Shown here one piece after another: positions 23,295 through 35,434 of a stretch of DNA of 64,000 nt (the first letter of the stretch is position 1; the number at the start of each line of letters is the position of its first letter). The DNA comes from Golubevia sp. BC0850 (lineage: Eukaryota > Basidiomycota > Exobasidiomycetes > Golubeviales > Golubeviaceae). Under the pieces are notes generated by a model. That model saw only the letters and a program-made list of their open reading frames with translations, searched no databases and had not been told where the DNA came from. The stretch covers positions 992,001 through 1,056,000 of the forward strand of contig JAAVVG010000003.1 in the NCBI GenBank assembly GCA_012976225.1, in the 5' to 3' direction. Position numbers and translations under genes: made by a program.

Positions 23295-25045
23295 TTACGA
23301 CAAACACTTCTCAGCTAGATTTTTGGGGACTCTGTCTTCGAGGTAGCTGATAACTTTGTCCAATGGAGACCAAAGAACGGTACTTGCTTCACTAGAGTTG
23401 CTCAGGTCTTCGGAAGTGCTACATAGAGGTCTCCCATACGAGAGAATTCTTACGAAAAGTTCTTGTGATGACTTGACTCTCCAGACCTCGAAAATGACTT
23501 CACTCCCCATTCCAGGCCAGCGAATCTGACCAGCTTGAGATAATGAACGTAACAGTCTGACCATGGTACCATCGTGACCAACGTAGTACTGTGGAGAAAG
23601 AAGAGAAGAAACTCGAGTCAACAAAGAGTTGGAGTCGAGAAAGATCAGATCCTCGGTCGCTCACCTTCAGCTTGTGAGTATTTGTACCGTCTCTGACAGC
23701 CTTGAGGTTTCTACTTAACTCCTCTACGAAAACGCCGAAAGAGTATTTAACGTATTCGTCAGCCAAGCTCCCTGCTGAGTTCCAAATGAAATCATACTCC
23801 CAATCTCCTTCAGCGTAAACTTGCATCGCTAAGTCTTCAGTGATCTCTTCTCCATCCGGATTTTTAGGAAGAGAGTGTTGATGGCATTGTCTAGAAGAGA
23901 GGGCATCGAAGAAGTGGTCTATCCAAGAATTCCAAGCTGTCAGAGAACTGGTGTTCACGACACTGTTTAGAGAGGCGAACAGCTCTTTCTTTGAAGATAT
24001 ATGATCTGTCCAGTTCTGCGAGGATCAAGGGATCAGAAAAGAATTTCAAAGAGGAGGGTAAAACAGAGAAGGGAAGAGACTCACTTGTAACGAATTGATC
24101 TGGTTTCTGAGGTCATTTGCGTGAGAGCAAGAATAGTTGGGAACAATGTCATCCAGATTTGAAGGAAATGTGTGGACTGGAAAATCTCCGTTCTTCTCAG
24201 AATCGTAACCCATCCCTTCGAGTAAGCCCCCTGTGACTTGGAAAGTTCTTTCCTCAGGCGAAGTTCGAAAGTAGACCTCTTTAGTTGTAATGTTCGATAA
24301 GAAGGATGTCTTGCTCTCGGGACCGATGTATACGCTTGCAAAGTCTTTTCCGTGTTTTACAGAGTCTGAAAGTCCACCTGGAGTGAGTTGTCCTGCATCA
24401 CAGGTTCCGTTCCAGAAGATCTGCTGCAAGGGATGCCAATTGGGGATTTCCGTAACGTGAAAAACACTGCTCGCCCCTTCCTTTCCCAGAGCGTAATTGA
24501 TCAATCGATAGTCACTCTGCAAGTCATTGATTGAAGGCAGTGAGATTAGATCAGCCAAAGATGCAGAGACCGATGAGAGAAGCTGCTTCGCCCCTATCTT
24601 CAAGATACTCACGCAATTCCAAGGTTCCTCATTGAACTTTTGTTCTTCTGGGAAAAGATTGTCAGGACTCTTTGACAAGGCGAACAGCAGACCCAAGGAA
24701 GAGAGGGAAAGATAGCTGGGATCATCAATTTGGTTGGTTGGAGCCTGGAAATTGGAATCATCTTACCCTTTCTCTACTCACTCTCTTGTGATGTCTTTGA
24801 ACTACGTTCAGAAAGACTAGCTCCGCCTTCCCATCAGTTGCCTCATCTGGGAGCTCGTAGAATTGATTAGCGTGAGGCGCATTGCAGTAGGAGTATTCAA
24901 AAGTATTTGCGTTCGAAGAAGTATTATAGATGCCGCCCGGAGCCGAAGATAAGCAAGACACGTTGGAGAAGCTTGAGAGCGACATTGACGATGAGGCAGA
25001 TGTAACGAAGACTTGTTGAGGGGGAATAGAAAGAGAAGGGAACAT
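23295..25045 (-). CDS. Histidine phosphatase superfamily (clade 2) protein, acid phosphatase-like
   Basis: Model: complement(join(23295..23588, 23665..24015, 24085..24516, 24613..24669, 24782..25045)), 465 residues. Exon 1 ends in the phosphate-binding motif VVQRHHKR and exon 2 continues SPDNLFP. The match to the RHGxRxP-type motif uses the RHHKR(S/T)P form. Later come CDAGQLTPGGLSDSVKHG and YYVGHDGT, which carries the HD proton-donor pair of this clade. Enzymes of this class hydrolyse phosphomonoesters and are usually secreted or vacuolar. The predicted N-terminus (MFPSLSIPPQQ) is not a clear signal peptide, so an upstream exon may be missing. A possible GTGAGC donor lies about 25 bp upstream of this start codon, near 25070. 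Confidence 0.87.
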
Positions 25046-25489
25046 GGAGAAGTTGGAAGAGAGAAGCGCTCACTGCACGTTCTCAGCTCAGATTTGCAAC
25101 AATTTGAAGCTATCCAAGATGTACTTGAACATCGTACATAATATGGTTAGTATTCATATGAAATGACACAATAGATATACATCAGGAGAGGGAGAAAGAA
25201 CAAACAGGGGTCAACGATTGAAGAGAGATGCCTTGACGAGTTGAGAGGAGATGTGATGTGGAGAAAGAAATGTTGACGTGGAAAAAAAGATGATTGAAGA
25301 ATGAGCGATTCGTGAAAGACAGCGGAGAGAGAGAAAAGATGAAGGTCTTGAGCGTGGAAATAACGAAAAAGAGTGGGAGAGGAGAGAAGAGAGAACCGCA
25401 CACCGAGTTGGAAGGACTGAAAGAGTGGAATTGAAGAGAACTTTGAAGTACTGGAGGGTTGAGAAAACAAGTTAATAAGTTGGCGTTTC
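25046..25489. other. Intergenic between acid phosphatase-like and MIT genes
   Basis: This combines the 5' flank of the phosphatase gene and the 3' flank of the MIT gene, both on the minus strand. It is purine-rich on the plus strand, with no recognisable feature. Confidence 0.5.
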
Positions 25490-28400
25490 CTACTCTGCCA
25501 CCGCCACTCCGTTGCGTTTGACGCTTTTGTCAAGCAGGATGCCCAAGTCCCGGACGACAAAGGCTAGAACTACGTTGGCAAAGAAGTCGCTGCTCTTCTT
25601 GAGCTTGCTTTCAATGTTTGCTCTGATGTCCTTGGGTAGGGCAGCGTAAGCTTCGATGCTTGGACTGCTGGAATCCGAACCATCGGAGCTAGACGACGAA
25701 GAAGACTGAGACTTGATCAAAAGTTGAAGATGAGATTCCAAGATTTTCGAACGAGAGAAGAGACGTGCCAATCCATCTACGTAAGTGGCAGGAGAGTCGA
25801 GACTGAGTGAGAGGAAAACAGAGAGCGAACAAAGGAAAGGGGGTCAGGATGAGAGCCGGAGAGAGTGATACTCGAATTAAGAAGCAACTCACTTTTTCGA
25901 TCCGTTGGTCATTCGGTCTAAGGAACGAGTCAACTTCGATCCAATAGATCCAAAGGAGGACTGTGAAAAGCAGCAGAAAACAAAAGAAAGGGGGTGAACA
26001 CCATATCTATGGCGAACGTTTCTTACCGCTTCCAAAACTCACATTTGACTTCTTTCCGGTGACACTCTTCAGGAAGTCCAACTTCTTAGCTAGAGTATTC
26101 TGAACTTCAATCAACAGAGTCTCCAATTCCTCCAAGCCCTTTGCAAATTTGGCAGCTTGAATCATAGCCAGGCCTGGCTGACCCGTTGGAGTCAAGAGCA
26201 GAGTCTTTCCAGCTTGTTCAATGCCATCGATTCCGCTAGAGACCAGCTCCATCATTCGAACCTTGGATTCGACTGCTATTAATCTAGCCCCAGATTGAGA
26301 CCAAAGCGTTTCAGAAACGAACAACCTTGGAGTGACGTAACCTCCCTTCCGTATAGAGGTGTTGAGCTGGTTCATCAGATAGAAAGGTCTCAGAATTGGG
26401 AGGGTGGGTAAGACCGGAGAGGGGCTCTGATTCGCATTGAGGGTCGGATTCATACTTGAGATGGATTCTGGAATGGTTGAGGTCATTGCTAGCTTGGGGA
26501 GGATAGAAGTTGAAGGAGAAGTAGCGAAGGAGGCGATGCCAGAGGAAGAGGAGAGTAAACCATTTGGAAAGAGATCGTTCATGATAGCCTTTGGAGAAGA
26601 AGCTGCTGCAGATACCGAAAGCCTGTCTCTCTCCCTTTCCATCCAAGGCTCAGCCAAAGGTAAAGCAGAGGAGGTTTCGAACCCCATTGGAATCGGACTT
26701 GGGAATCGGAAATGCCCAGGTTGAGAAGGCACGCCTTGTCTCGGAAGTTGAGACTCAGGACTTTTAGTCGGAGAAAGAGAGGAAGGCATGGAAGCTTTCC
26801 TGCTGATCCTTGGGACAGGTGGGACTACTTCTGTGGTAGCAGTAGAATTTGCACTCGTAGACGCGTTGTTCATGAAGGCCGCTGGGATAGAAGGTCGTTT
26901 GGATCCAGGCTGAGATGCTGCTCTTTGACGACCTGCTGAACCAAGACCGGGAGAGACTTGAGCAGGCTGCTTTCGTTCTTCTTGAGATGGAGATCTGATA
27001 GTAGCAGAGTCTTGAACCGCTGCGAGTCGGGAAGGGACTGAAGGCGAGGAATCACTCCTTCCACTACGATTCTGGGCAGCGAACTTGGGAAATGGCCCAG
27101 GAGCGTTTGAGCTAGAGCCATCGCTGTTGTCTGAGCTTGGACCTTGGAGCTTGTTCCGCCTTTGGCTGATCGTTCCGGTAGAGGTAGTCGGACTGACTAA
27201 CAAAGTTGCGTTTGGAGACGGTTGAGCCGAGGTGCGTTCCAAAGGTGATGGCTTGGTGATACCAGAAGTTGGCTCCGATGGTTGAGCACCTTGCTGAACC
27301 TGCTGCTGCTGAGGTGGAGGCGGCTGCGGTTTGGATGGGAAAGAAGTGGTATTGGTTGCAGATGGAGTTGTGCTCGATGCCTTCGTCCTTCCACCTGCAC
27401 TGCTGTGATCGGCAGAGCTTGCACTGCTCGACCTTCGATGCACAGCAGGCTTAGAAGGGAGTAAGGATTTGAGATCTGGCACGTCGGACACAGAGCCGAC
27501 GTTTCTCGAATGCTCCTCTCGTTTGAAGGGATCTCTGAAAGCGGTAGGAGGAAGATTGGATGATGAAGTCGTTGAAGAAGAGGAGGATGACTTCTTCTCG
27601 CTCCTTGGAAACGAGGAGGAATCGAACCTCGGAGTGAGAGCTTCGTGTTCCATTCCTAGATTTGGATCCACGTCGAAGAAAGGAGTAGTAGGTGTTCGGA
27701 GCTCGTCTTCTAGACCATTGGAGCTCTTTCCTAATCTTGCGACACCTAGAAGAGATCTGTCCAAGACCTGAGAGTTTTGCGGCTCATTTCGCGGTAGGCC
27801 AGAAGACAACCCGCTGAAGCTCAGACCTCTGTTGGATTGAACAGAGGTGAAAGAGCTCTCGGAGTCTGATCCGTTCTCCCTGGCGCTGAGACTCTTTGTC
27901 TCGACCAAGACCTCCTGGTCTTCTGCTTCCCCCTCTCCCGTCTTGAGAGACGAGTCCGACTGAACAGAGATACGAGGAGCGCCGACTTCGTTGAAGCTAG
28001 TGGACACGTCCCTGTTGTTCGATCTGAACTGCCCCGCCGATCCATCGAGGGAGCTGCTGGCGTTTGAATTCTCGAAAGCGTCCAGAGACGAATCTATCAG
28101 CTCCTCCATAACATCCTTTGATCTTGTTGGTTTCTGCTGGTCGCTTGTTTGATGATTCCGCTGTTGCTGAGATTGGAAGTCTCGCGACGAGGCATGGTTT
28201 AGGCTCCTCGAGGCAAAGAAAGACGTCGAAGAATCAGCGCCTACGCTAATAGAGGGATCGGAGAACGACTGATCATTCCAGCTGGGTCGACGACCATCGA
28301 CGCGAGGCGAGGAAGAAGAGGAAGGGAAGGGAGGCACAAAGGGAGAGTGAGCTTCATCCTCCTCGTCTCTTTCCTCCTCCTCCAGATCGTCTTCTCCAAA

Positions 28401-31400
28401 GTCCGAGTCTTGTCCTTCCTCGTCCGGAGAATAGATCATTGAGAGTAGTCGGATCCTTTCAGCATAGGTATCATGCTGTGATAGCGTTGGATGGAGGGGA
28501 GAGAGGGGAAAACAATCAGCAAAGACGCGACTCGAAAGATTTGACACACTCATGAAGAGAAGTACTCACAATGTTCTTGAGTCTCCTTCTCTCTTCCTCT
28601 CTACTAGCCTTACTTCTCTTCCCGTTCCGAGGAGCAATCCTTTCCATGACTTCTCTCAGCAACCGGACCGCTTGCTGATAAGCAGTGATCGCTTCCGGAA
28701 CGTTATTTGCAGAATCCAGACTGACAGCATTCTGGGCTTTCTTCAAAGCTATCGTCAGGACGTTCTTACTACTCAGAGGAGAGCCGTTGGCGTTCAGTAG
28801 ATGTTCTGGTGAAGTCCCAGGCAAAGCTCCTAGCCTCACGATAGCTTCGTCGGAAAGCTGACCAAGAGAAGGCGAATCTTGACCTCCGTGACTGAATACC
28901 GGAGAGCTGGTCGCTGAGAACGAGCCACCAGCAGAAGAAGCTGTTGCAGTTGTTCCACTAGGTCTCCTCGTTGATCTCGAGCCTTGAGTGAGATCACTCG
29001 AATTGAAGGAAGTTTCCATTGTGCTTGCTCCCACAGTCGAGTCCAATGAGTCTAGAAGAGGTGACATGTTCATAGCGAATCTAGTCAACGTTTCGTTAGG
29101 TCCACCGCCTTGAGAATTTGGTTTGGAAGCAGATCCGCTGGTATCCGATCCGGTCCCAGACGGAGGTCGTCTCCTAACTCCCCTATCGTGACTCTGAGTT
29201 GAAGAGCGAGCTGCAGAGCTGACGTAGCCTCCTAAGTCTGGGCTGTTGCTCTGTTCCTCCACGTTCGTGGCTTCTCCTAGGCCCGGCCCAGAACTGCCGC
29301 TCTGCAGATCTTCTCTGGCACTCGCTAAGACATCGGCTGGCGAGCTTGCGTTTGGGCTCTTGGAATCGTTGACCCATAAAGGAGAAGCAGGTCGGACCAA
29401 GTCAGCAATCGCAGATCTGACACCAGAGAGAGCAGGTAGAAGTAGTTCTCTCTGCTGAGGTGGACCAGAGGAAGTGGGAGTTGAATTGGAGCCAGAAAGA
29501 CCTGCTTTGAAGCTTGAGGGAGGGTTGCTGTTCGGACTCGTCGAATGAGCTTGAGAGGAGTTGTCGTGCGAATCCGAGAGTGGCATACCAGCATTGGAAC
29601 CTCTTGGGCTGCTCGTCTTTGGGATGAAGGAGCCCTTCCAGTCAGAGCTCGACGCTCCTGTCATTCCACCATTTCCGCTAGTCTGAGAGTCACCGGAGCT
29701 CTGCCTACTGTCTGAGCTTTCCTCCTTCCGATAAGAAGAAGCTAGATTTGGAGTGCTGGCCCGACCGAGAAGACTGTTCCTCGACTCTGCGCTAGGCCTC
29801 CTAGTATCCCAGCCCTTGTTCGATGGTCCAGTAACAGAGACATTGTCACTCTTGTTGTACTGCAGTCTTCCCAGCCTTCCTCCTCTTGAAGTCCCTTGAC
29901 TCGTCTGACTGTTGAAAGATGAATCTCCAACGCCGCCATTTCCAGTTGCTGTTGAATCGCTCAGAAGATTTGAAGTTGAAGAAATCCTATTCAGGCGTCG
30001 AGTAGAGTTGGTTGGAGGTGAAGTAGAGGGTGAAGTGGATGAGAGTGTTGCAGAGTTGGGAGCGGAGGAGGCTGAGAAAGCAGCCAGAGTTTGATAAGTC
30101 GGGCCAGTTCCATTCGAGCTAGACATGGAGGTATTGCTGTTGAGACTTAGATGATTTCCAGCTCCACTAGTCCAATCGTCTGCAGTGATGGCAGTCCCAA
30201 AACTTGATCCACTTTGTCTGTCCCAGGTGGGAGAACGAGCTGGCTCCTTCCTTCCAATGTTCAGAGGAGCTGTGACGCTAGGATCTGGACCAGAATTCGA
30301 GGTTGAGGTTGCTGAAGTAGAAGACGCGCTTCTCATTCCCATGGCGACTCCCAGCCTCGGAGGAGTGGAAATGAAGTCTGATGAGGAGGTGCTACTGGAA
30401 GCAGCCAGCTTTGCTGCCATTGCCGCCACTCTTCCACCTCCTCCAGCACTGGGATAGTTTGCGGATTGAAACCTTCCACTAGATCCAGTCTCTTGACCCA
30501 TCCTGGGACTCGGACTCTCCTTCAGGTATTCCTCCTCTTCTGTTTCGATCCCTTCGATTCCGTGAGCTCTGGCCCAACCTTTGACTCTACTATTAGATCG
30601 ATCCCTACTGATGATTCTTTCCTTCTCCAATCCAGTTGATTCCTCCATCAGATCTCTCTGTTCCCTCTCTTTCCACTTGCCCTTGAGGTCTGAAGCAGAG
30701 CCTGTGGTGATAGTATTGAGGTTCCTCGATCCAGTGGGAGGTAAGCTTGGCCTGCTTCGACTGGAAGGGGAAGGAGATGGGGCTCTCTCAGCTGCTGCTA
30801 GGCTTGAAGTAGGATTGAATGTTCGTTGAGCAGAGGAAGAAGAAGGAGAAGGAGTTGGCGAAGAGGAGGATTGTTGCTGATGCTCCAGAATAGAGGAGGT
30901 GGTGATGGCAGAAGTAGGACTTGTGAATCCAGAAGGACTGATAGAACCTTTCCTCCCCATTTGAGCTCCCAATCTGCTACCTCTAGTATTCTTGGTTGAA
31001 GAAGAGCTAGTAGGAGAGACTGGAGTATCTTCGTAGTTTGAGGATGATGGATTGAATCGAGTAGATCCAGATTCACCTCCTCCCATCCCTCCCTGTCGAT
31101 TTCCAGCCAACTGAGAATCTAAAGTTGTGAATAGATGTTGAGTTTGAGGCATTGTAGCATTCAAACTCGTGATTTGATCTCGATCGAGCTTGTGATTTGG
31201 CTTGGAAGAGGAAGAATAAGATGATGAGGAGGAGGAGGTAGGTGAAGAGAGATTATCATCCAAGCTCAGAAAGGAATGACCAGCTTGTTGTTGCTGCTGT
31301 TGTTGTTGATTAGGAGGAGAAGATGAGCTTGAAGAGGCTGTTGAATAACTAGATTTCATTAAAGATTGAGGATTGTTGTGATTGACGATACCATTGGCAT

Positions 31401-31503
31401 GGTTGCTCTGTGAGGAGGATGAGGATGGTGAGGTGCTAGTTGCGATGGATGGTTGCTGTGATTTGATGATACCCTTACTTGAGCTCTTTCCATTCAATTT
31501 CAT
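25490..31503 (-). CDS. Large MIT-domain protein, mostly disordered
   Basis: Model: complement(join(25490..25802, 25893..25960, 26043..28475, 28570..31503)), 1915 residues. The first ~900 residues are low-complexity Ser/Thr/Pro/Asn with a poly-Gln run. An MIT (microtubule interacting and transport) helical domain spans about 910-992, across intron 1 (TIALKKAQNAVSLDSANNVP, EAITAYQQAVRLLREVMERI, joined to HDTYAERIRLLSMI). MIT domains bind the tails of ESCRT-III proteins in endosomal sorting. After an acidic patch and another long disordered stretch, the last ~230 residues are folded and helical (PILRPFYLMNQLNTSIRKGG, GLARLFSRSKILESHLQLL, LPKDIRANIESKL). This matches fungal MIT proteins of unknown exact role. 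The acceptor of exon 4 (25802) was chosen because it alone keeps frame and gives NLDSPATYVDGLARLF. Confidence 0.88.
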
Positions 31504-31882
31504 TTGACGGATTAGTGATGAATCAAAGAAAGTAGAGGGAGCAGACTATCAGACAGACCAAGAATGGAGATACGAGGGCGAAGGTATAGGACTGGTACGC
31601 TGAGCTGGAGTCTGGAGAAACGATCAAAGACGAACGAAAATCTCTCTCTCTCTTTCTACAGAATCTTCCCGAGACTAGAAAGCAGGCAAAGACGAATGTG
31701 AGGAATTAGGATCCTTCCGTGACGTTAGAAATTAAGGCGAACTGAACTCTTTACCCTCAGAAGAGAGTAGCCAAGAGCCCAAGACGGATGGAGAGATCCT
31801 AGATTCCTTGGATCAAAAACAAGTTTTTCCGTCGGGCCCATGAAGATCTGATCGACAGACATCGATCTGGGGAACGTCCATA

Positions 31883-31891
31883 CATATAAAG
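31883..31891 (+). promoter_or_regulatory. TATA-like box of the MFS transporter gene
   Basis: The string catataaag lies about 150 bp upstream of the start codon at 32040. Confidence 0.45.
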
Positions 31892-31948
31892 AATAGGTTC
31901 CTCCAACTTTTTTCTTCTCCCTCATCTTCTCTCTTCCCCACTTTCCCT

Positions 31949-32005
31949 CCTCTCCTCTCCTCTCCTCTCCTCTCCTCTCCTCTCCTCTCCTCTCCTCTCC
32001 TCTCC
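31949..32005 (+). repeat. (TCTCC)n pentanucleotide repeat
   Basis: About eleven near-perfect copies of TCTCC lie in the probable 5' leader of the transporter, ending about 35 bp before its start codon. Confidence 0.9.
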
Positions 32006-32039
32006 CTCTTCCACTTTCACCCCTTTCTGCTCTCCTTTA

Positions 32040-34650
32040 ATGTCCAACCAAGAAGACAAAAGAACCTCAGAGGACAAAGAGAAGAAGACTCGCGTCGATG
32101 AAATGGTCCCAACTTCGAGTGAGCCTCGAAACTTAAGTGAAAAGGAGATAGAGTTAGAGAAAAGACTTGTCAGAAAAATTGACATCAGATTGATGCCCTG
32201 TTTGATCTTGGTGAGCTGGAGTGCCGAGAGAGGTTGAAGGGCAACGGGCAGGTGGCAACGAAGAAGGGGTAGATAAGTTGATCAAGTTCACTCAGCACGC
32301 TCGACTTCTTCAGAGCCTTAGACTTTTTGTTTTTTTCAGCCTCTTTATTCTTACCTAGAAATCCATGTTCAACACTCTCCGGCTTTAATGCTAAACCCCG
32401 GCCACTCTCTTCTCAACCTCTTAGCTTTACATCCTGAACTACTTGGATAGGAACTCTCCCTCAGCAGCAAGAGGTAAGCAGACGGTTTGCATCAGTCATA
32501 AGTGGATCAAATTCATCAGAAGTGGATGCTGAAGAGGAAAGGGAACTGCAAAACCTTTTGGCCTTCAGAGATTGACCAGTTTTGACGTAACATCTTCTTC
32601 TCCTCTCCTTTTCCGGCTGCTTTTCGAATAGACAACGGCTTGACTGAGGACCTCAACCTGAGCGATCAAGAGTATCAGACTGGTAAGTTCAACTATTGCT
32701 AAATGAGTCAAGGTGTCGTTCTCTTCTTCAACTCACTCTCGCTTTTCTTCTCCTGCCGCAGTTCTCTCGATTCTCTACGTCGGTTACATTCTCTTTCAGG
32801 TCCCCTCAAATCTTCTCTTAGCCAAAGTTGGCCGTCCTAGAATCTATCTACCTATTTGCACTGCTCTTTGGGGAATTGTGTCAGGTCTCTCAGCCGTCGT
32901 CAACAACTTCGAGGGGTTACTTGTCGTCAGGTTCTTCTTAGGTATTGTCGAGGCCGCGTTCTTTCCAGGTGAGTCTGAAAAGATCAGACCTCATAAAGGT
33001 GACAGTGTCGCATCTATCCAGGACCAATCACACGTCTGATGTTGGTTTCTAAAACTCAATCCCTGGTTTGTCCTTTTTTCTTCACCTACGTATCACAATC
33101 TCTTCTTTCAGGTGCTCTCTACATCATCTCGAGTTGGTACACTAAAAAGGAACTTTCCACGAGAATGGCTTTGCTTTACTCCGGGAGTATCTTGAGTAAT
33201 GCCATCGCAGGGTTGATCGCAGCCGGAGTGTTCGGAATGAAAAATTCGACGGTTAGTTAAAGACTGATGTCAAGTCGACGGAAAGTGAGGCAATCAATGA
33301 CTTGGTCCCTATAGCTTAGTTTTCTTTCCAAAATCTTCACCCCCTCTCTCTCTAGGATATCGCCAACTGTGAGTCATCATTCCAAAACAGCGTCGACATC
33401 TCACAAAGTTTACTGACCTTCCATGCTCTTTTTACTTCTAGGGCGCTGGCTATTCATCATAGAGGGAGCTATCACAGTAGTGATTGGTGAGTTCAGACTT
33501 TCGACTGCGAGAGGCTACGATCAAAATTCACACTCCACTTTCCTCCCACAGCCATCGGAGCGTACTTCGTTCTCCCAGACATGCCAGAAAATACCTCGTT
33601 TCTCTCACCTGAAGAACGTGATTTGGCTCTCAAGAGACTCGTTCTTGACGCTGGAGTCACGGATGCTGATGGAGGTGCTCTTCAAGGGCTAAAAATGGCT
33701 CTCTTGGACGTAAAAGTATGGGCTTTAACTTTTCTGTTGACTTCTGCCGTCATCTCGGTTTCTTTCAATGCCTTCTTTCCAACGATCGTAAGTGTTGGAC
33801 CAAGAGGGGTCATACTCAGATCGAAAGACTTCAATTGACACTTTCATCTTGCCCTGCTTTCTCAGGTCGGAACTCTTGGTTACGATAGGATCACGACTTT
33901 GCTCATCACTTTCGGTCCTTGGATGTTCGCCTTCCTTTGCGTTCTGTTCAATGCTTTACACGCTGACAAGAGTAGAGAAAGATGTTTCCACATCATCATT
34001 CCATTTGTCATTGGAATAGTTGGTTTTATAGTAGGAGCCGTCACTCAAAACCTTGGAGCTAGATTCTTCGCCTTGTTTGTCCAAGCGCAGTCCTACGCAG
34101 GTTATGGTGAGTCCAACGCTGATCCTGGTATAAGATGGGGTCCGGCAATACCTTCTGCTCAGATTTTCTTCACGTTCTTTCTCTCTCCCACTCCTTTATA
34201 TCTCGTCAGTCATCATCTTGAGTTGGATCCCATCTTGCGTCCCAAGACCTACCTACAAACGTGCTGCCGCTTTAGCTTGTGAGGAAATTGAAGATTAGGA
34301 TGAAAGAGAAAGGGGTGCGTAAACTGATCCATTTCTTCTCTCCAGTCATCAACGCTTTCAGCCAACTGGGAAACATCAGCGGAAGTTACGTCTGGCCAAA
34401 GCAATGGGGACCTTCATACTGGAGATCTAATTTAATCTGTGCTTGCATGGCTTTAGTCGTCATCACAATCGCTCTTTCTTTACGCGGTTATCTTCAAGCT
34501 CAAAACGCCAAGTTGGATAGGATCACTTCTGGCCTCGACTTCACTTCCGAAGGTCAAAAAGAAGTTGCAATTGAGGATCGTATCGAAGAAAACGAATTGT
34601 CTCTGGAGCAATCACTGATGGCAAAGTCAAACTTTAGATATCTTCTTTAG
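32040..34650 (+). CDS. MFS transporter, allantoate permease / anion:cation symporter family
   Basis: Plasma-membrane uptake carrier of the Dal5-like family. Members take up allantoate, ureidosuccinate, vitamins or small organic anions, and the substrate cannot be read from sequence. Model: join(32040..32210, 32425..32473, 32632..32682, 32762..32968, 33112..33251, 33356..33368, 33442..33486, 33552..33787, 33866..34106, 34210..34278, 34346..34650), 508 residues, the usual size. A hydrophilic acidic N-terminus (LEKRLVRKIDIRLMPCLILL) precedes 12 membrane segments. Family signatures are YILNYLDRNSPSAAR, YILFQVPSNLLLAKVGRP, WGIVSGLSA, FFLGIVEAAFFPG, YTKKELSTRMA and NISGSYVWPKQWGPSY. The 13-nt sixth exon encodes DIANW together with its neighbours. 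Each intron keeps frame. Confidence 0.93.
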
Positions 34651-35434
34651 AAATCTGTAGCCAAAAATCTCATGAAATGTAAAGAACTGTCTTATTTTTG
34701 ATGATAATAGTGAAAGATTTGGTCAGTCGAGGCTTTTGATTAAAGTACTATTTGCAGGGGACGAAATGAAGGTTCAAAAAAGGGGGTGAGGTAACAAAGA
34801 CAGGGAGCCTAAAGCTTTGAAGTTTTGGTGGGAGACTACTCTGACAAGGTTCTGAAGAAAGAGGGAGAGAAATGACTTGAAGAAGAGAGATAGAGGAGGT
34901 GCTTTGATGAAAGGGCTTTCGAAGCTCGATTTTGCTGAGAGGTCTGAATTTGTCAAAGTCAGGAATTGCTGCTTTTGCTACTCTTGGTGCTGTTGAGTTC
35001 GATGGTCTCGATGTGACATCTTTCAAAGATGAGAGTCAACAGAGACGAGTAGTTGGATCGATTGAATGTGCTTCAAGCTCTCTTCTGAATGTTTGAACTA
35101 CGTCTTGAAGCTGAGGCAGAGATCACTTCAACTGGCAGAAAGACAGCGTTTGAAGTTGGAAGACTTGAGTAGGAGACAAGATGGATGCGGGAGGGAGAGA
35201 AGCAACATGATGGTCGGCAATCGAGTCGACCTTCGTAAATCAATCTCATCTTGCAAAAAAATCAGAAGAAGAAGCATCTATATTTTGAAGGAAGTGAGAT
35301 ACAAGGAAGAGATCAATGGTGAAGTCGGTATTGACCTAGATAGCAGAGATGTTTTTGATAGAAGAGAAAGAAGAGAGGCGAACAAACGATGAAGGATCAT
35401 GCAAAGGACAAAAGATCAGACATCTTTCCCCTCT
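34651..35434. other. Intergenic between convergent MFS and OPT genes
   Basis: It holds repeat family copy A (34729-34974) and purine-rich sequence. No gene is recognised. Confidence 0.5.
34729..34974 (+). repeat. Dispersed repeat family 1, copy A
   Basis: Shares with 39443-39762 and the reverse of 53134-53398 the blocks agcctaaagctttgaagttt, ggaggtgctttgatga and gtcaaagtcaggaattgctg. This copy lacks the internal segment containing cgacctatagcaggtatgac that copies B and C have. Confidence 0.9.

Larger units (their letters stand above)
31504..32039. promoter_or_regulatory. Shared 5' region of the MIT gene and the MFS transporter gene
   Basis: Divergent 536-bp promoter region. It contains CT microsatellite near 31650, a TATA-like catataaag at 31883-31891 suited to the plus-strand transporter, and a (TCTCC)n run just before its start codon. 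Confidence 0.5.
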
